From NCBI GenBank assembly GCA_023525975.1, contig CM042032.1, positions 75,228,260 through 75,292,259 of the forward strand: a stretch of 64,000 bases of DNA, given 5' to 3'. Shown piece after piece: positions 42,616 to 54,060 of this stretch. The stretch is from Smallanthus sonchifolius. Its lineage: Eukaryota > Streptophyta > Magnoliopsida > Asterales > Asteraceae. Within the stretch, counting starts at the first letter, position 1; every line of letters begins with the position of its first letter. Below the pieces are notes generated by a model, which saw only the letters and a program-made list of their open reading frames with translations, did not search any database and was not told where the DNA came from. The translations under genes and the position numbers were made by a program.

Positions 42616-43622
42616 TGATCGAATGTCGTCGGTTCGGTCAAAAAGTAATTTATAAACCCTTAATCACTTCTTAAGTAGACAGCGGTAGTAAGGGGTCGAT
42701 CCAAGGGAATCGTGATCTAGCGTTAATCTATTATCAGAGTTGCGCATAAGAAATTGTCACAATACTTAAAAATCGGATTTTGTAAAATATTAAAGAAAGC
42801 AATGGTTCTCTTTCGGATCCGGGTTTGCCAATCACAAGCATTTCAGATAATAACTTAGTGGGAATCTCTTAAATGGAGATTTACAAATGATGAATCTAAC
42901 CAGTGTTGCAAACAAAACTTAACAGGTTTTGATTATCACAACAAACAATCCAATAACATATATATGACGGATTAATCTTAACAGGTTTAATCACAACACA
43001 TAACATAATCAGATTTCTAGCAAATACATCATAATGATTTAGATAAAACTTAAATGGTTTACAATCTAATCCCACAATCAGTTACAAATCAAGAAGTACA
43101 AGCAAGATTAACAAACCCATTACCTAGGAGAACCATCAAGGATTTAGCCTCTCATTTCTTGAAATGGATCGATGGCTTCAAAACTCCTCCCTGAAGCTTT
43201 CTTCTTCTTTCTTCTTGTTCTTCCCAAAAAACGAGTTGCTTTTTTACCAAGATGAAGATAAGAGATGATATATTAGTTTTTATCAAGTGGGAGCAAGTTG
43301 ATGGGCGGCAGATTGACTTTTGTGGCATAGGAGCCGTAAGTTACGGTGCTGTAACCGTAAGTTACGGTGAGCCTTAACTAATTTCTAGCTTACGGTCTTT
43401 AGGTTCTGGTTTACGGTCCATTTTTCTCCCTTGTCCACCGTAAGTTACGCTCGATTCACCGTAACTTACGTTCCTACTTGCCTTAACACCTTCGGTTTGT
43501 GTGATTTACCTACAAAACCACAAGTTCTTGTAGTTAATCAATTCAAATGGTATAAACACACAAAACACATTAAAACCCATATATTTGTATCATTTAACGC
43601 TCGGGTTTTTACCCCTCGATCA
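42616..43622 (-). mobile_element. Solo LTR inserted in Sirevirus B gag, target duplication TCTTT
   Basis: The plus strand starts TGATCGAATG and ends CCCTCGATCA, 1,007 bp with inverted termini TGATCGA/TCGATCA, flanked by perfect TCTTT at 42611-42615 and 43623-43627. Removing it rejoins the gag reading frame around LEKM-FAGSEE. The inner end resembles the LTR at 62341 (TGATCG...TGTCGT...TCGGTC), so it belongs to the same Athila-like group. It must be younger than Sirevirus B, itself recent. Confidence 0.95.
43333..43470. promoter_or_regulatory. CCGTAAGTTACGG palindromes in pairs 21 bp apart
   Basis: Full palindromes start at 43333 and 43354 and at 43437 and 43458. Half-sites TTACGGT lie at 43390 and 43411. 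Every pair is exactly 21 bp apart, two helical turns. Confidence 0.8.
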
Positions 43623-43977
43623 TCTTTTCCAAGGCTTCCCATAACTCCTTTGCAGTTTTGTGAACCCTGAAGTTGTGAAAAACTTCATTTGGAAGGCACA
43701 TTTGGATAGCTCCTAATGCCTTGAAGTCCACCTCCATTTTTTTGATGTCTTCTTCAGAATACTTGGAGGGTTCCTTCGGAACTAGTGGTCCTCCGGAGTC
43801 AGCAGAGGCCACCATGGGAATATGAGGTCCATCCCTTATGGATTTCCACATTCCGTATTCTTGGTAGCAGAAGAAGCTTTCCATACGGTTCTTCCACATA
43901 TCATAGTCCTCCCCAGATACCAACCTTGGTGGTCGGTTGATACTGCCGATGTCTTCAAATCCATTATTTTGTGCCAT
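43623..43977 (-). pseudogene. gag: Sirevirus B gag, N-terminal part (interrupted by solo LTR)
   Basis: I chose the ATG at 43977 (MAQNNGFEDIGS) over 44040 because the homologous gag start begins there, close after the PBS. It carries the copia gag start (NRPPRLVSGEDYDMWKNRM) and LWEALEKM, where the solo LTR interrupts it. Gag assembles the particle; this copy is disrupted. Confidence 0.9.
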
Positions 43978-44068
43978 TTCTGTTTTGTGTAACTTGATCA
44001 AGAATAGAGTTTTGAATAGAATCAGAAAGTGATTAAACAAATGTTAGTTTGTTTAATCTTGAGCCAAA

Positions 44069-44080
44069 GCTCTGATACCA
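44069..44080 (-). other. Primer-binding site (initiator Met tRNA), Sirevirus B
   Basis: The minus strand reads TGGTATCAGAGC, two bases from the LTR end, identical to the Sirevirus A PBS. Confidence 0.95.
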
Positions 44081-44082
44081 CT

Positions 44083-44697
44083 TGTAGGATCGTAAGATTA
44101 CAAGGTGATTCTATTCTAGTTGATATTGGCGGAAACAATAGCAACTAACAAAGTAAACAAGTAAACAGCAAGAATACTGATAAATGCACTGTTGTATTAA
44201 TCTTCTGAGATTACAAGATTACAAGTAAAACTCTATCAAGACACTGTGTAAAAGCACACTTTGTTTGAAGTGTTTACAAGATATATATAGTAACTTAGAA
44301 TCAAGACAGACCCTTGATTCTAAGGATCAGATCTAACACAAGCCGTTGATCTTGTTTATTAATCTAAGTTACAAGTAAAGGCTAATCTAGTTAACTTTAC
44401 TGAAACGTCTTCTTAGGCATCATTGTTTGCATGCTTGGAGAAGAGCGTTATTGTCCTTTATTGGTTGCACCACTGAGGTTCCTTCTACTTTGAGTGTGTC
44501 AGTTGCTTTTGCAGAAAGTTGTCAGTGACGCTTTGCATGGATAGTCAGCTGCAACGTTTGGTCTTCAGTGAATAAAGCTATCAGTAGCAGAAGTGAAGAC
44601 CAGCATCAAGATTGATCTGTCTGCAGCTGCTGAGGATATGCCTATCAGCAGCAACATGTGTTGAATGCTGCTGATAAGCCTATCCGCGGCTACTTTG
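44083..44697 (-). repeat. 5' LTR of Sirevirus B, truncated
   Basis: It is collinear with 32650-33264, three mismatches in 615 bp. The last 112 bp (U3 start) are absent, and sequence continues directly into the gypsy LTR at 44699. Confidence 0.95.
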
Positions 44698-44698
44698 T

Positions 44699-45996
44699 GT
44701 ATATATATGAAAATATAATAAATTTTTATATATGTATGAGTGATTAGAACAATTGTGTTGTCATGTTTTTTGCAATATATACATAAGGTGGCAATCAAAA
44801 TGTTTTTAAAATAATAAAACATATATTTATACATGTTTTTTATTTAAATGGTAACAATTGTAAAAACCCTTGAGAGTTTATAAGGAGTTTGGCTTTTAAA
44901 CATTTATTAGTAAGTTTTTTTTTCTTTTATAGGGTATACATGAGTCATGTATAAAACAAAAGCAAAAAACAAGTAAGATGGGTCTGGCCGGGTTCGAACC
45001 CGCGACCCGGAGTGCACAAGAGCCGAGTTCTAACCAAGAGATCTGGGCATCAAGCCTTGTTAAAGTTTAGTACCTTATCTATTTAACAAACAGCCCCAAA
45101 CCCATCTTCTTCCCATTCGCGCAAACCGAACCCTAGCCCTTGAATTGGTTGTGTTCGAGCACAGATACAAGACCGATACGTTGGGGCTTTTAATCAGTAA
45201 GTCAAAACGAGTAGGGGGTTGTGAGAATTACCTGAAACGATTACGTAGAGGGTGAGTTCGAATTGCTGCGCAGGTTCGAGTGGGATCCGGCTGAGATCGT
45301 ATTCCAGAGATGACGTGATGCAGGTTGGAGGACACAGGGAGTAAAAGTAAGGTGTCGCGATGCAGTCTGATTCAATAATGACGTTCAATTCCATAAGAAG
45401 TGTATGAATTTATTCGGATTTGAGGGTGGGACGGTTACGGGGAGAACTTGAAGCAATTCGTTTAATTTGTAATGAATTGGGTACTGATTTGGGTTTGGAA
45501 ACACACTAGTAACGTCCGAGCATGATCTCAGGCCTTTATGCGTGTTAATTTCCCTAATTTGAAGTTGAAATTGGTTCGGTTTGACGCTGGGTAGTCAAAC
45601 CCGCATGCAAATGATTTTCAGCAGTGAAATTCGTTAGTTTAGTCCGATAATTGGGTTGAGAATTGATTGAGGATCAATCAGGCATATTAGGTAAGTTCTT
45701 GATTTCGAGTGTGACTGATTGTAACGATGAATTGGAAGGAATTCATCCTTGTTGACTTTCAGAAGTCAAAAATGGAGGTGATTTAAAGGTTCAAGCTCTA
45801 TGAATGGTTCAAACCAAGGTGAAAAGGTTCAAGTGTACGAGGGTGGGAGTTCAAAGATTGGAAGTTCAAATGTCCAAAGGTTCAAACCCATTGTTTAAGT
45901 TTTTATTATATAAACCTATAAGTTCGTTTTGTTTTAAATGTTCAAAACTTTATTAGTCTTTATAAATAAGTTTTGAATGTGATTATATCACTAAAT

Positions 45997-46057
<61 letters not shown>

Positions 46058-46142
46058 TTAATTACTAATATAAAAGATGTACATACGTGGCTAAGTCTCC
46101 CATGTTTTATTTTGGTAGGTGTTTATGGTAATAAAATGTTTA

Positions 46143-46180
<38 letters not shown>

Positions 46181-46389
46181 CAAGTATACTCATATGCGTT
46201 GTACTTATTAGAGAAATAATATGAAATCCAGTGTTTTGAAAAAGGACCGAATTGATATATGTGCAAAATAATAGGTGATATGACATGATGAGTTTGAACA
46301 AGTAGGGGACTACATGTGTTCATTATTGGATATAATAGAATGAATAATAGAAAAACAAAAATATGATCTGAAAAATCATGGATGTTACA
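44699..46389 (-). repeat. 5' LTR remnant of the gypsy element
   Basis: It matches 29844-31526 at about 97% in a sampled 240 bases. It ends GATGTTACA next to the TTTTG duplication. The inner 1.35 kb of the LTR is deleted. It contains (TA)n at about 46010-46052 and 46146-46175 that differ in length from the other copy. Confidence 0.9.
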
Positions 46390-46582
46390 TTTTGAGGTTG
46401 TATGGTGATCGGAAATGAGTCACAGGGGTCGGAGATGACGTTTTGTGTGTTCGTATGGCTGTTTTTCGGTGGTGACAGGTGGTGGTCGGCCGCGGGAGAG
46501 GGGCTTCCGGAAGAGAAGGCGGCAGGTGGGTGGGGGGTAGTGGCAGATGGGGGTGGTGGCAGGTGGTGGTCGGCTGGCGGTG

Positions 46583-46778
46583 GCGGGTAGTGGTGGTGGA
46601 GTGGGGAAGAAGAGGGGTATTTTGGTCATTTAATAAGAAATTAACTGAAAAAACTTAACTGAGTTAGTGAATTGGACTAAAAGTGTTCAGAAATATAACG
46701 CTAGGGACTCAGAGTGTTAGGGGTGCACTAAACCTGTTAAGACCATCAAACCTCAGGGACGAAAACTACAGTTTACTC
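46583..46778. repeat. Right terminal inverted repeat of the MULE
   Basis: Inverted partner of 27801-27995. Confidence 0.85.
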
Positions 46779-46787
46779 TTTATACTA

Positions 46788-47112
46788 TGTTAGAATCCCG
46801 TGTATTACACGAGTTGAATAAATGTAATGTTATATATTTAGTAATAAAAAATTATATCTTTAAAAACCCGTGTATTACACGAGTTTAATAAAATATTACG
46901 TGACAGTTATAAATTCTGTTAAGTTAATTTTTAAAACATTTTTTGAGCTGAGTATTAATTTTTTTTATGTAACTGATAAATGTTAATTCATATATTAAAC
47001 TTTAGAAACCGATGTATTAATAGCAGAGAGAGACGGGAAAAAAAAGTTAATAATGCATGAGATATTGACAAGTGTCGCATCAAAACCTTTATTTATTATA
47101 TAGTATAGGTTA
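46788..47112 (-). mobile_element. Short Helitron-like element
   Basis: On the minus strand the start is CCTATACTATATAATAAATAAAGG, close to the classical plant Helitron 5' end. The other end has a CTCGTGT...ACACGGG hairpin followed by TTCTAA. The base after CTAA is C, not the expected T, so the 3' boundary is uncertain. A second CCCGTGTATTACACGAG hairpin lies at 46866. Confidence 0.4.
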
Positions 47113-48989
47113 TTAAAGATATTATGATCCGATATTAATTGATTAAATTAAAGATAATATGATAAGATATTAATTCATTTTATTAAAGATAATGTGATAA
47201 GATATTAATTGATTTTATTAATATATTATGTTAAGAGATTCTTTAAAGATATGACCATATATTCTGATTTCAGACGGTTTCCATGCCCTACCTCACACCT
47301 TTGTTTTAAATCAGATCTTCATCTCTCTTCCAAATCAAATACCACAAACAACTAAAATCATCTTCATCTCTCTTCAAGATCTTGAAGGGAAACCAACTAA
47401 AAACCCCTTCGCATATGGAGCGGATTAGCGGAGGAGATTGGACTAATAAACTGATGTGCGGTTGCTGACGTTATGAAGAGGAGGAAGATGGTGGCGGGGA
47501 TGAAGAAGAAGCAAGCTGTTCATGACCATCTTCCTGCCCAAAACCCTAGACCCCCATTTCTCTCAGCAGTTCGTTCATGCACCGCCGCTCGAAATCATCA
47601 CCGTCCAACATCTCGAATCGGACATGGCCAATGACGCTGCCGGCTTCCTTCTCCCTGCTGTGATGAAAGCTTCTCTGTGACCCGATATTGTTTCAATCTC
47701 CTTCCTCTTTTCGTCGGTTCCATCACAGTATCCACCACCGGTAAAGTTTTAGAAGAGTGAGATCATGTTTTCGTTATCGGATCGTGACAATGAAATCGTT
47801 TTTTTTTCTGGTTAACCGCCCGGAGATAATAAGGGCAAGGTGGTTTTGTTGAATTTGGTTTTTTTGATTGCTATCTGCAATTAACCGACGGTATTTATAG
47901 ACGCCGGATAATGCTTGTGAACCGACGCGTCGCTTCACTGGAAAGATGCGATAACCGGGTTAGTTCTGCAAGCGGCGTAATTAACGGCGTTAACGTCGAT
48001 GGGGATTCCGGTGATAGAAAGAGAGTAAAAAAGGGACTTTTGTTGGTTCGGCCGGCGATGGTGATTCCGGTGACGGATCATGGTGTTAACCGGAGGAACG
48101 AATGTTTGGGGCGGGTTTGCAAACTAATGAAAATGTTGAAGGAATAGGGACGGAAAAGAATATGGAAAAAACACGCTTTTTAAGGTTAATAAAATTATGA
48201 AAAGTGATCGATAATTAACAACTAAACAATTGAGAAGTGGTTGAACAGTAAGGTATTACTCTGACAACATAATGTACAACTCCTTATGCTGTAAACGTGT
48301 CCCGTTCATAGCTGTTAAGCAGCTGCGTGTGGTTTTACGTTTTTGAGGGGATAAGAACGATCGCCCACAGGTAGGTCTCATTTCATCGCTTCCTCCCGGT
48401 CTCTCTCTCCTACAATCGTAAACGTGGCCATCGATCATCAGGAGACCATCGTTGTCGGCGAAATCAGGTCCAAGAACGGCTGGATTATGATTGCATCCTT
48501 CTTCCTTCTCTTACTTAGGATGAAATCAGGTCCAAGAACGAACGCCTGGTGGCCATCTCCATTCTGACCTAATTCGTTGTTTTTGTTTCTATTTTCAGGA
48601 TGAAACCATGAAAGAAGGCAAATTAGTCGTTGCCGATGTGATGTTTTGTCGTGGCTGTCGACGATTTCAGGTGAAGTTCTTCAATTAGGGCTTTGTTTTA
48701 GTAATCATCATTCTTACAAAGATTACTTGGAAAAATGCAAACCCATTCGCACCTCCGCTTCATCTTTCGTCATTTCTTCCGGCACTCCTCTTTGGTTCAT
48801 CCACGCTTTCAGGTATTTTCGTTTTCTTTGTCGAATTGAGGGGCTATTTTAAACCTCTTGATTTTTCCTTTGGATTATTTGTGATTTTTGTTTCGTTCGT
48901 GATGGAGCTTAGTGAGGGTGGATAGCTTTTTGTTGCTAGATGCCACTATATTGAATATGCTTAGCAGTGGATGGTGGAGCAAAAGTGTC

Positions 48990-49672
48990 TCTTCGTCAAT
49001 TCATGTTAAATAGATTAAGCAAGTTAATTGTGTCTAATTTCATTCGATTACGTTATTTTCTTAATTAACCACCTAGAAATTTCAGGCTATGTAAATCCTG
49101 TGTTTGGTGCTGTATTTGCTACAAATAAAACTTTGTAACAGAAGTTTTTGAGCTTGAAGGTGTTCTTAAGGTAGTATTTCTTCAATTATTTTGATGTAGT
49201 TATTACAAGTTTTCTTCTTAAATCAACATATTTTGTCAATATTGGAGCTGCATAGCCATATTTGAACATATATTGATAGTTTATTACTTATTAGGTTTAT
49301 GTGTCACATGATCCAGTCAAGTTCATGGCTTCTTGCATCAATTATTTAGGTCAAAAGTTGATAATTTTAGTCATGGATCTTGAACAACCATTGGTGATCC
49401 TTAATTCCTTATACCCCATTGATATCTGAGGAGATAGATGACAGACATGCTTTGTTCAGAAAGATTTATGGAACTTTAACAATGCTTTTGTGATTATGAA
49501 TATGGTAATTGATTCCTTCAGATTTCCTACAAAAGACACCTATCCTTTTTTTTATTTGTTAACAATTGCTAATCTTCCTTTCACATCTGTGTTTGTAGAA
49601 ACCAGAAAACTTTTTGACCAAAAAAGAGCTCTCCATCGAGAGGTAAGGTAGTTAACCACAACTTAAACGAAG
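48990..49672 (+). repeat. Duplicated segment, copy 1
   Basis: It is collinear with 51505-52090 across many blocks (TTTTTGAGCTTGAAGG, CAATTATTTAGGTCAAAAG, CATCTGTGTTTGTAG, AACTTTTTGACCAAAAA). Clear divergence and indels show an old duplication, offset about 2.4 kb. Confidence 0.75.
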
Positions 49673-51504
49673 GTTTATCGATTTTTATTGTGTATCAAAC
49701 TCATTTGATGTGCTCGATTTGTACGGATTCAGGGTGCATAACTTAAAAAACACATTGATGCAACTTTGGGTAGTGTGAATTCCGAATTCGAGAGAAGTTG
49801 TTCGCCTACCCCCTGGAGAAGATACTGGGTCTATGGTTAAAAAAAGGAACAAAAAATGTTGGGCTAAAAATGCTTTTTTTTTTTTTTACTTTCATGTATA
49901 AAATACAATTCGGGTTAATAACCAGAGGGTAGGTATGTTAAGGTCTTGATGCGTCTCTCATCCCCAGCATAAATTACGGTCCGAAACACTGCAACAACCC
50001 TCCCCCTGATTTGCAGCCTGCTTTTCCTCTTTCCATTTCCAATTTCTTTACTTTTTTTTTCTTAAAAAAACTTTTTTTGCTTCAGTACTTACAGGTTCAG
50101 CCATATTTACTAAACATGTAATACCATAAGAATGTTTCCCCTTTTTTCTTTTTTTAAATTTTTTTGTTTTCTTTCCTTTTTTGTTGTTTTTACAGTTTAT
50201 TTTTTTTTAAATGCATATTTTCTACTTTGATGTATAAAATATAGCTTGCATTAATAACCAGTGGGGTACACCTTTATTGACTGATATAATCAACTCTTTT
50301 CGGTCAGGTAAATATGTTCTACAGCATATTTGATTTCCAATTTCCTAAAAAAAAATATAGATTTAGTAACCAAGTTTGTTTAAGAAAGAAATACAACTCA
50401 GCTGTTGATGTTAGTTTATTCATTAACGAAAGGTAAGTATTTTTAAAGAATGTTAATGGGGTTTATTAACTTGATGGGCTGGCTATAAACACATGGTGAA
50501 GGACCACGTCTTGCTTTTTGCACATTAATATTTTTGAGGATATTTGATTCACTTATGACTTCTTAAACAGAGGGATATGACACCTTTTTCTGCAGTATGT
50601 AAATTACAGTTTTTAACTCGGTTGCTAGCGGAAAGAAGGTACGTGGCCGCGGCAGACAGTGGTGTTGGTTGATGTTGACCCATTTGTGCCCATTCTAACT
50701 TAGTAAGTTTTATATAAGTGTATCATCTTGACCAATTGTACAATTTGAGTAAACCCAAATCAACCCATTTAGCAATCAGAAATTACTCAAACTAACCAAT
50801 AATAGGTTATTATGGCGGTAGACGGTGCCCTTGGGTGATGCAGAATGGTAATTTGGGTAATTTGGTGAAGGGCTTCATCCTAAAACTGGCCAGCCTCATG
50901 CTGAGGTACTATTTCTGTGTTTAAATTCATAGATTTTGCTAATTCAAACATTTATCAACGTCATGAATAGTAGCGTACACCTTTCAAAGCATGGTGTACA
51001 GTTGCTTGATGCTTTAAACGTGTGAGTTGTTGCCATTTACACGTGTATGTCCCTTCAAAACAGGTTGTTAGGTCAGATAGAGAGAAAAGAGAGATGGAAT
51101 GCTTGACTTCGATCACTGCTAAAGAACAAGCAGACTTCGATGAAATGCGCGATGCTAAACGCTGTCGGAAGCGTCGGCGACAGAAGATCGAGATGCTGAA
51201 CGTCGTCGAAAGCGCCAGCAACAAAAGAGATGCTGAACGCTCGGAAGCGTCCGGAAGATCACCAGACGGATTCAAACAGAAGGAAAAGACTGCTCGCCAA
51301 GGTCCTATCAATATCATTAGTTATACAGGTTCGGGATGTGAAAGTGGGTGTGTTCGGTTCTTGCTACAACTGCAACTTGGTATGGATACTGGCTTCTTTG
51401 CCCTTATTTTTCGATTTGCATGTTAAATTTAGATTGGTTGTCTTTTCGTGCTGTTATATTGTCTGAAATTCAATTTGCAAGGACAAGAAGGATGGAATGA
51501 CATA

Positions 51505-52090
51505 CATAAGCTGTCTTATTTCATTCAATTACGTTACGTTATGTTTGCTACAAAAAAAAGTTTGTAACATAATTTTTTGAGCTTGAAGGTTTTCTTAAGG
51601 TAGTGTTTATTCAATTATTTGATGTAATTAATAATTACTAATTATTACAAGTTTTGTTCTGAAATCAACAAATTTAGTCAATATTAGCTCTGCACAGCCA
51701 TATCTGGACCTATATTGATAGGTTTACATGATCCACTTAAGTCAATCATGCATCAATTATTTAGGTCAAAAGATTATAAGTTTAGTCATGGCTCCTGAAC
51801 AACAATTGGTGATCCTTAATTCCTTATACCGCCATTGATATCGGAGGAGATGAAGACATGCATGCTTTCTTCAGAAAGATTTATGAAACATCAACAATGG
51901 TTTTGTGAGTATGAAGATGATAGTTGATTCCTTTAGATTTCCTACCAAAGACGGATATTCTTTTTCTTATTTGTTAATAGTTGCTAATCTTCCCTTGACA
52001 TCTGTGTTTGTAGAAACCAGACAACTTTTTGACCAAAAAGGAGCGCTCCATCAGAAAGTAAGGTCAGTTAACCACAACTTAAACAAATAA
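51505..52090 (+). repeat. Duplicated segment, copy 2
   Basis: Partner of 48990-49672. It keeps a longer open frame (51905-52090) than copy 1, but this has no recognisable domain. Confidence 0.75.
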
Positions 52091-52945
52091 CACTAACTGT
52101 GTTGCAACCATGGCAGTTTTTGATCCCCTTTAGTTTGGTTCAGCTTTTTAACACACGACGTTTCACAAATAAACAGTTCCATTTGCAATGTTAATCTGAC
52201 CCAAGTTACTTATGAATTGTTTGATTAAGGTATGTTTTATGTGTAGCGGATCAAGTGATTGATGAAAGTTTCCCAATATGTAATTTTGACTCACAAAACC
52301 TCCACAATCTTATTTGAGATGCAAATTATTTATAACATTTGGTGAGTTTGAAAGGATATGATGATACATTTCAATAGAAGCATGTGCTTTATTTTTGTTA
52401 TGTAGGTATGATTGAGGGTCAACCTTATTGGCAAAAAAACCAGATAAATTCCAGGTACAACTTATCCTATTGTGCCAATATTGTTGTGTTCAGGGTACAA
52501 CAGATATCCTGTGTTGTTTCTGATTTTCAAGGTTCTTAAGCGTTTGGATTTATTTGTCCAGTTGGGTGGGATGAACTTTTGTGCAGATTGGTTCATTCTT
52601 TCTCACACATTGCTACCATGCATTTTCTTTGTTATATAACTTTGATGCCATAATATAGTTTGGTCATGTTATCTTAATGGCAGCTACAAAAGAAGTGAAG
52701 AAATGAATAGTGAAATAAGCAAAATAGATGTTCTCAGGTTTTGTTTTGTTTTAGTGCCTCTATGTGTTTTAGGTTTCATAGGCCATTCTACAATTCCATA
52801 TAAAAGAATCAAAGTTTATAAAGCATTATGTTAAGGAAAGGAAAATAGGAATTTGTATAGGTAAAACAGATGTATTGAATCGTGGTTTTCCATTGTATGC
52901 ACTTAAGAATTCCCCGCCGCAACGCGCGGAGGGGAAATACCTAGT

Positions 52946-53406
52946 TAGAACTAACAATTACCAACTTATGAACAGTAAGATACAAATTGGGAAGTAATTA
53001 TTGATTAAAATATAATAGTTTAAACATAAGAAAGTATCATTTATATATTGAACGGTGAGTGTTAATTAAATTTTAACTAGTGAAATTTCATTGCTTGTTG
53101 CGGCAGAATTGTATTTGAAAATAAAAAACAGTAAGTAACACCAAAATGATTTTAAAAGTTATACAAGCACAGACATGAGACATAGTAAAGTGAATTTAAA
53201 AATTAAAAAAAGTACAAATTTGTTATATTTGATGTGTATCGGTTTTCAATAAAATTTATATGAAAACATAGTTAAAAGTTGTATAAAGTAGGTCTCCTTA
53301 CCAAATAAGTAGGAGATCCAATTTTTAAATGACCAAACATTTTATATTACAAGTACATAAAGAATGAAACAATATTGAGAACTTTAATTTTAAGTATATC
53401 TAATAT
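52946..53406. other. Unassigned AT-rich sequence
   Basis: No gene or element recognised. Confidence 0.35.
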
Positions 53407-54060
53407 CACCCCTCAAGCGAAACTATGGCAGTCCGAGTCGAAGCATTCCCTGAAAAAATTCAAATTGAGAACGACGAAGACTTTTTGTGAAAATATTTGC
53501 CACTTGAAGCGTGTAGAAACTGGCTAACCTGATTCACAACATATGAGAGATCATGCCGGGAGATGGTCAAATACTGTAGAGCTCCAACAAGAGACTAATG
53601 GTGAGTTGGATCTTTATAGAGTTCACCAGTAGTACTGAATGATTCATTCGAAGCAAGTGGTGTGTGAACTGGCTTGGAATCAAGAAGATATGCTTGTTCA
53701 AGAATATCATGGGCATATTTAGACCGACTAAGAAACAAACCACCAACAGTATTAGTGACCTCCAACCCAAGAAAGTAATTTAGTTTACCAAGGTCTTTGA
53801 TGGCAAACTCACTATGTAACGGAAAAATAAAGGAGCTAATGCTCCTGATTGCCGGTTAATATTAGATTATCGACATACATAAGCAGATACATAATACATG
53901 TGTCCCGTTTGAAAAATAATAAAGATGTGTCGGCTCGACTACAAACAAATCCATTTGTGATAAGGAATGCACTCAGTCGTTGAAACTATGCCCGTGGTGC
54001 TTACTTGAGGCCATACAAGAATTTGGTGACACGGCATACATGATTTGGAAATTTAGGATC
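53407..54060 (-). pseudogene. Decayed Ty1/copia reverse transcriptase fragment
   Basis: The minus-strand reading shows FLYGLK, APRA, FQRLSAFLITNGF, CIMYLLMYVDN (catalytic YVDD changed to YVDN), then after a frameshift KDLGKLNYFLGLEV and SLVGALQYLTISRHDLSYVVNQ. Several stops and at least one frameshift are present. The motifs differ from both Sireviruses, so it comes from another copia lineage. No LTRs were recognised nearby. Confidence 0.8.

Larger units (their letters stand above)
32650..44697 (-). mobile_element. Sirevirus B, near-complete young Ty1/copia element
   Basis: On the minus strand the order is 5' LTR (44697-44083, truncated), PBS, gag (split by a solo LTR), PR-INT-RT-RNaseH, a palindrome array, a giant accessory ORF, PPT and 3' LTR (33376-32650). 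Over the 615 bp present in both LTRs I count three differences, so the insertion is recent. It lies inside the gypsy element. The first 112 bp of its 5' LTR, the flanking duplication and most of the gypsy internal region are missing at the 44697/44699 junction, pointing to a later deletion. Confidence 0.93.
28490..46389 (-). mobile_element. Ty3/gypsy (Tekay/Del-like) element inserted in the MULE
   Basis: The 3' LTR spans 28490-31526 (3,037 bp). The remnant of the 5' LTR spans 44699-46389. TTTTG is duplicated on both sides (28485-28489 and 46390-46394). The LTR starts TGTAACATCC and ends GGGTGTGACA on the minus strand. Next to the 3' LTR is the PPT-like context with TTTCGGGACG-type sequence (31527-31565). 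Only about 1.1 kb of internal DNA survives, with no coding sequence; the rest was lost together with part of the 5' LTR. In a 240-base sample the two LTR copies differ at 7 positions (about 3%), so it is older than Sirevirus B. Tekay assignment is by LTR style only. Confidence 0.82.
27801..46778. mobile_element. Non-autonomous Mutator-like element (MULE), split by nested insertions
   Basis: Terminal inverted repeats of about 190 bp, roughly 90% identical, begin GAGTAAACTG at 27801 and end CAGTTTACTC at 46778. A 9-bp target duplication flanks them: TTTATATTA (27792-27800) and TTTATACTA (46779-46787), one mismatch. Nine-bp duplication with long TIRs is the Mutator hallmark. Only 27801-28489 and 46395-46778 belong to the element, so it was about 1.07 kb before insertions. 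Internally it has CCACCACC-rich stretches and a repeated unit containing ATGGTGATCGGAAA (about 28209, 28346 and 46400). There is no transposase. Confidence 0.85.
47113..52944 (+). mobile_element. Helitron-like region with gene-fragment-like content (3' end at 52944)
   Basis: The 3' end has the hairpin CCCCGCCGC-N5-GCGGAGGGG (about 52912-52934), then a short spacer and CTAG next to T at 52941-52945. The 5' end was not fixed. Inside are exon-like pieces with splice-like borders (TTTGTAG before AAACCAG at about 49599 and 52013) and an Arg/Lys-rich repetitive stretch at 51140-51250 (RDA-RRRKR-QQK type). I do not recognise the source genes and see no Rep-helicase domain. Coding frames are broken, so I list no gene. 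Confidence 0.4.

Noticed and set aside
29844..46389. Segmental or tandem duplication of a 1.7 kb host segment
   Set aside because: The two copies are the LTRs of one gypsy element: proper termini, TTTTG target duplication and PPT-like context explain them.
51022..51426. 134-residue Arg-rich protein
   Set aside because: The repetitive Arg-rich stretch reads better in a second frame and neither frame has a credible start, so it is a fragment, not a gene.
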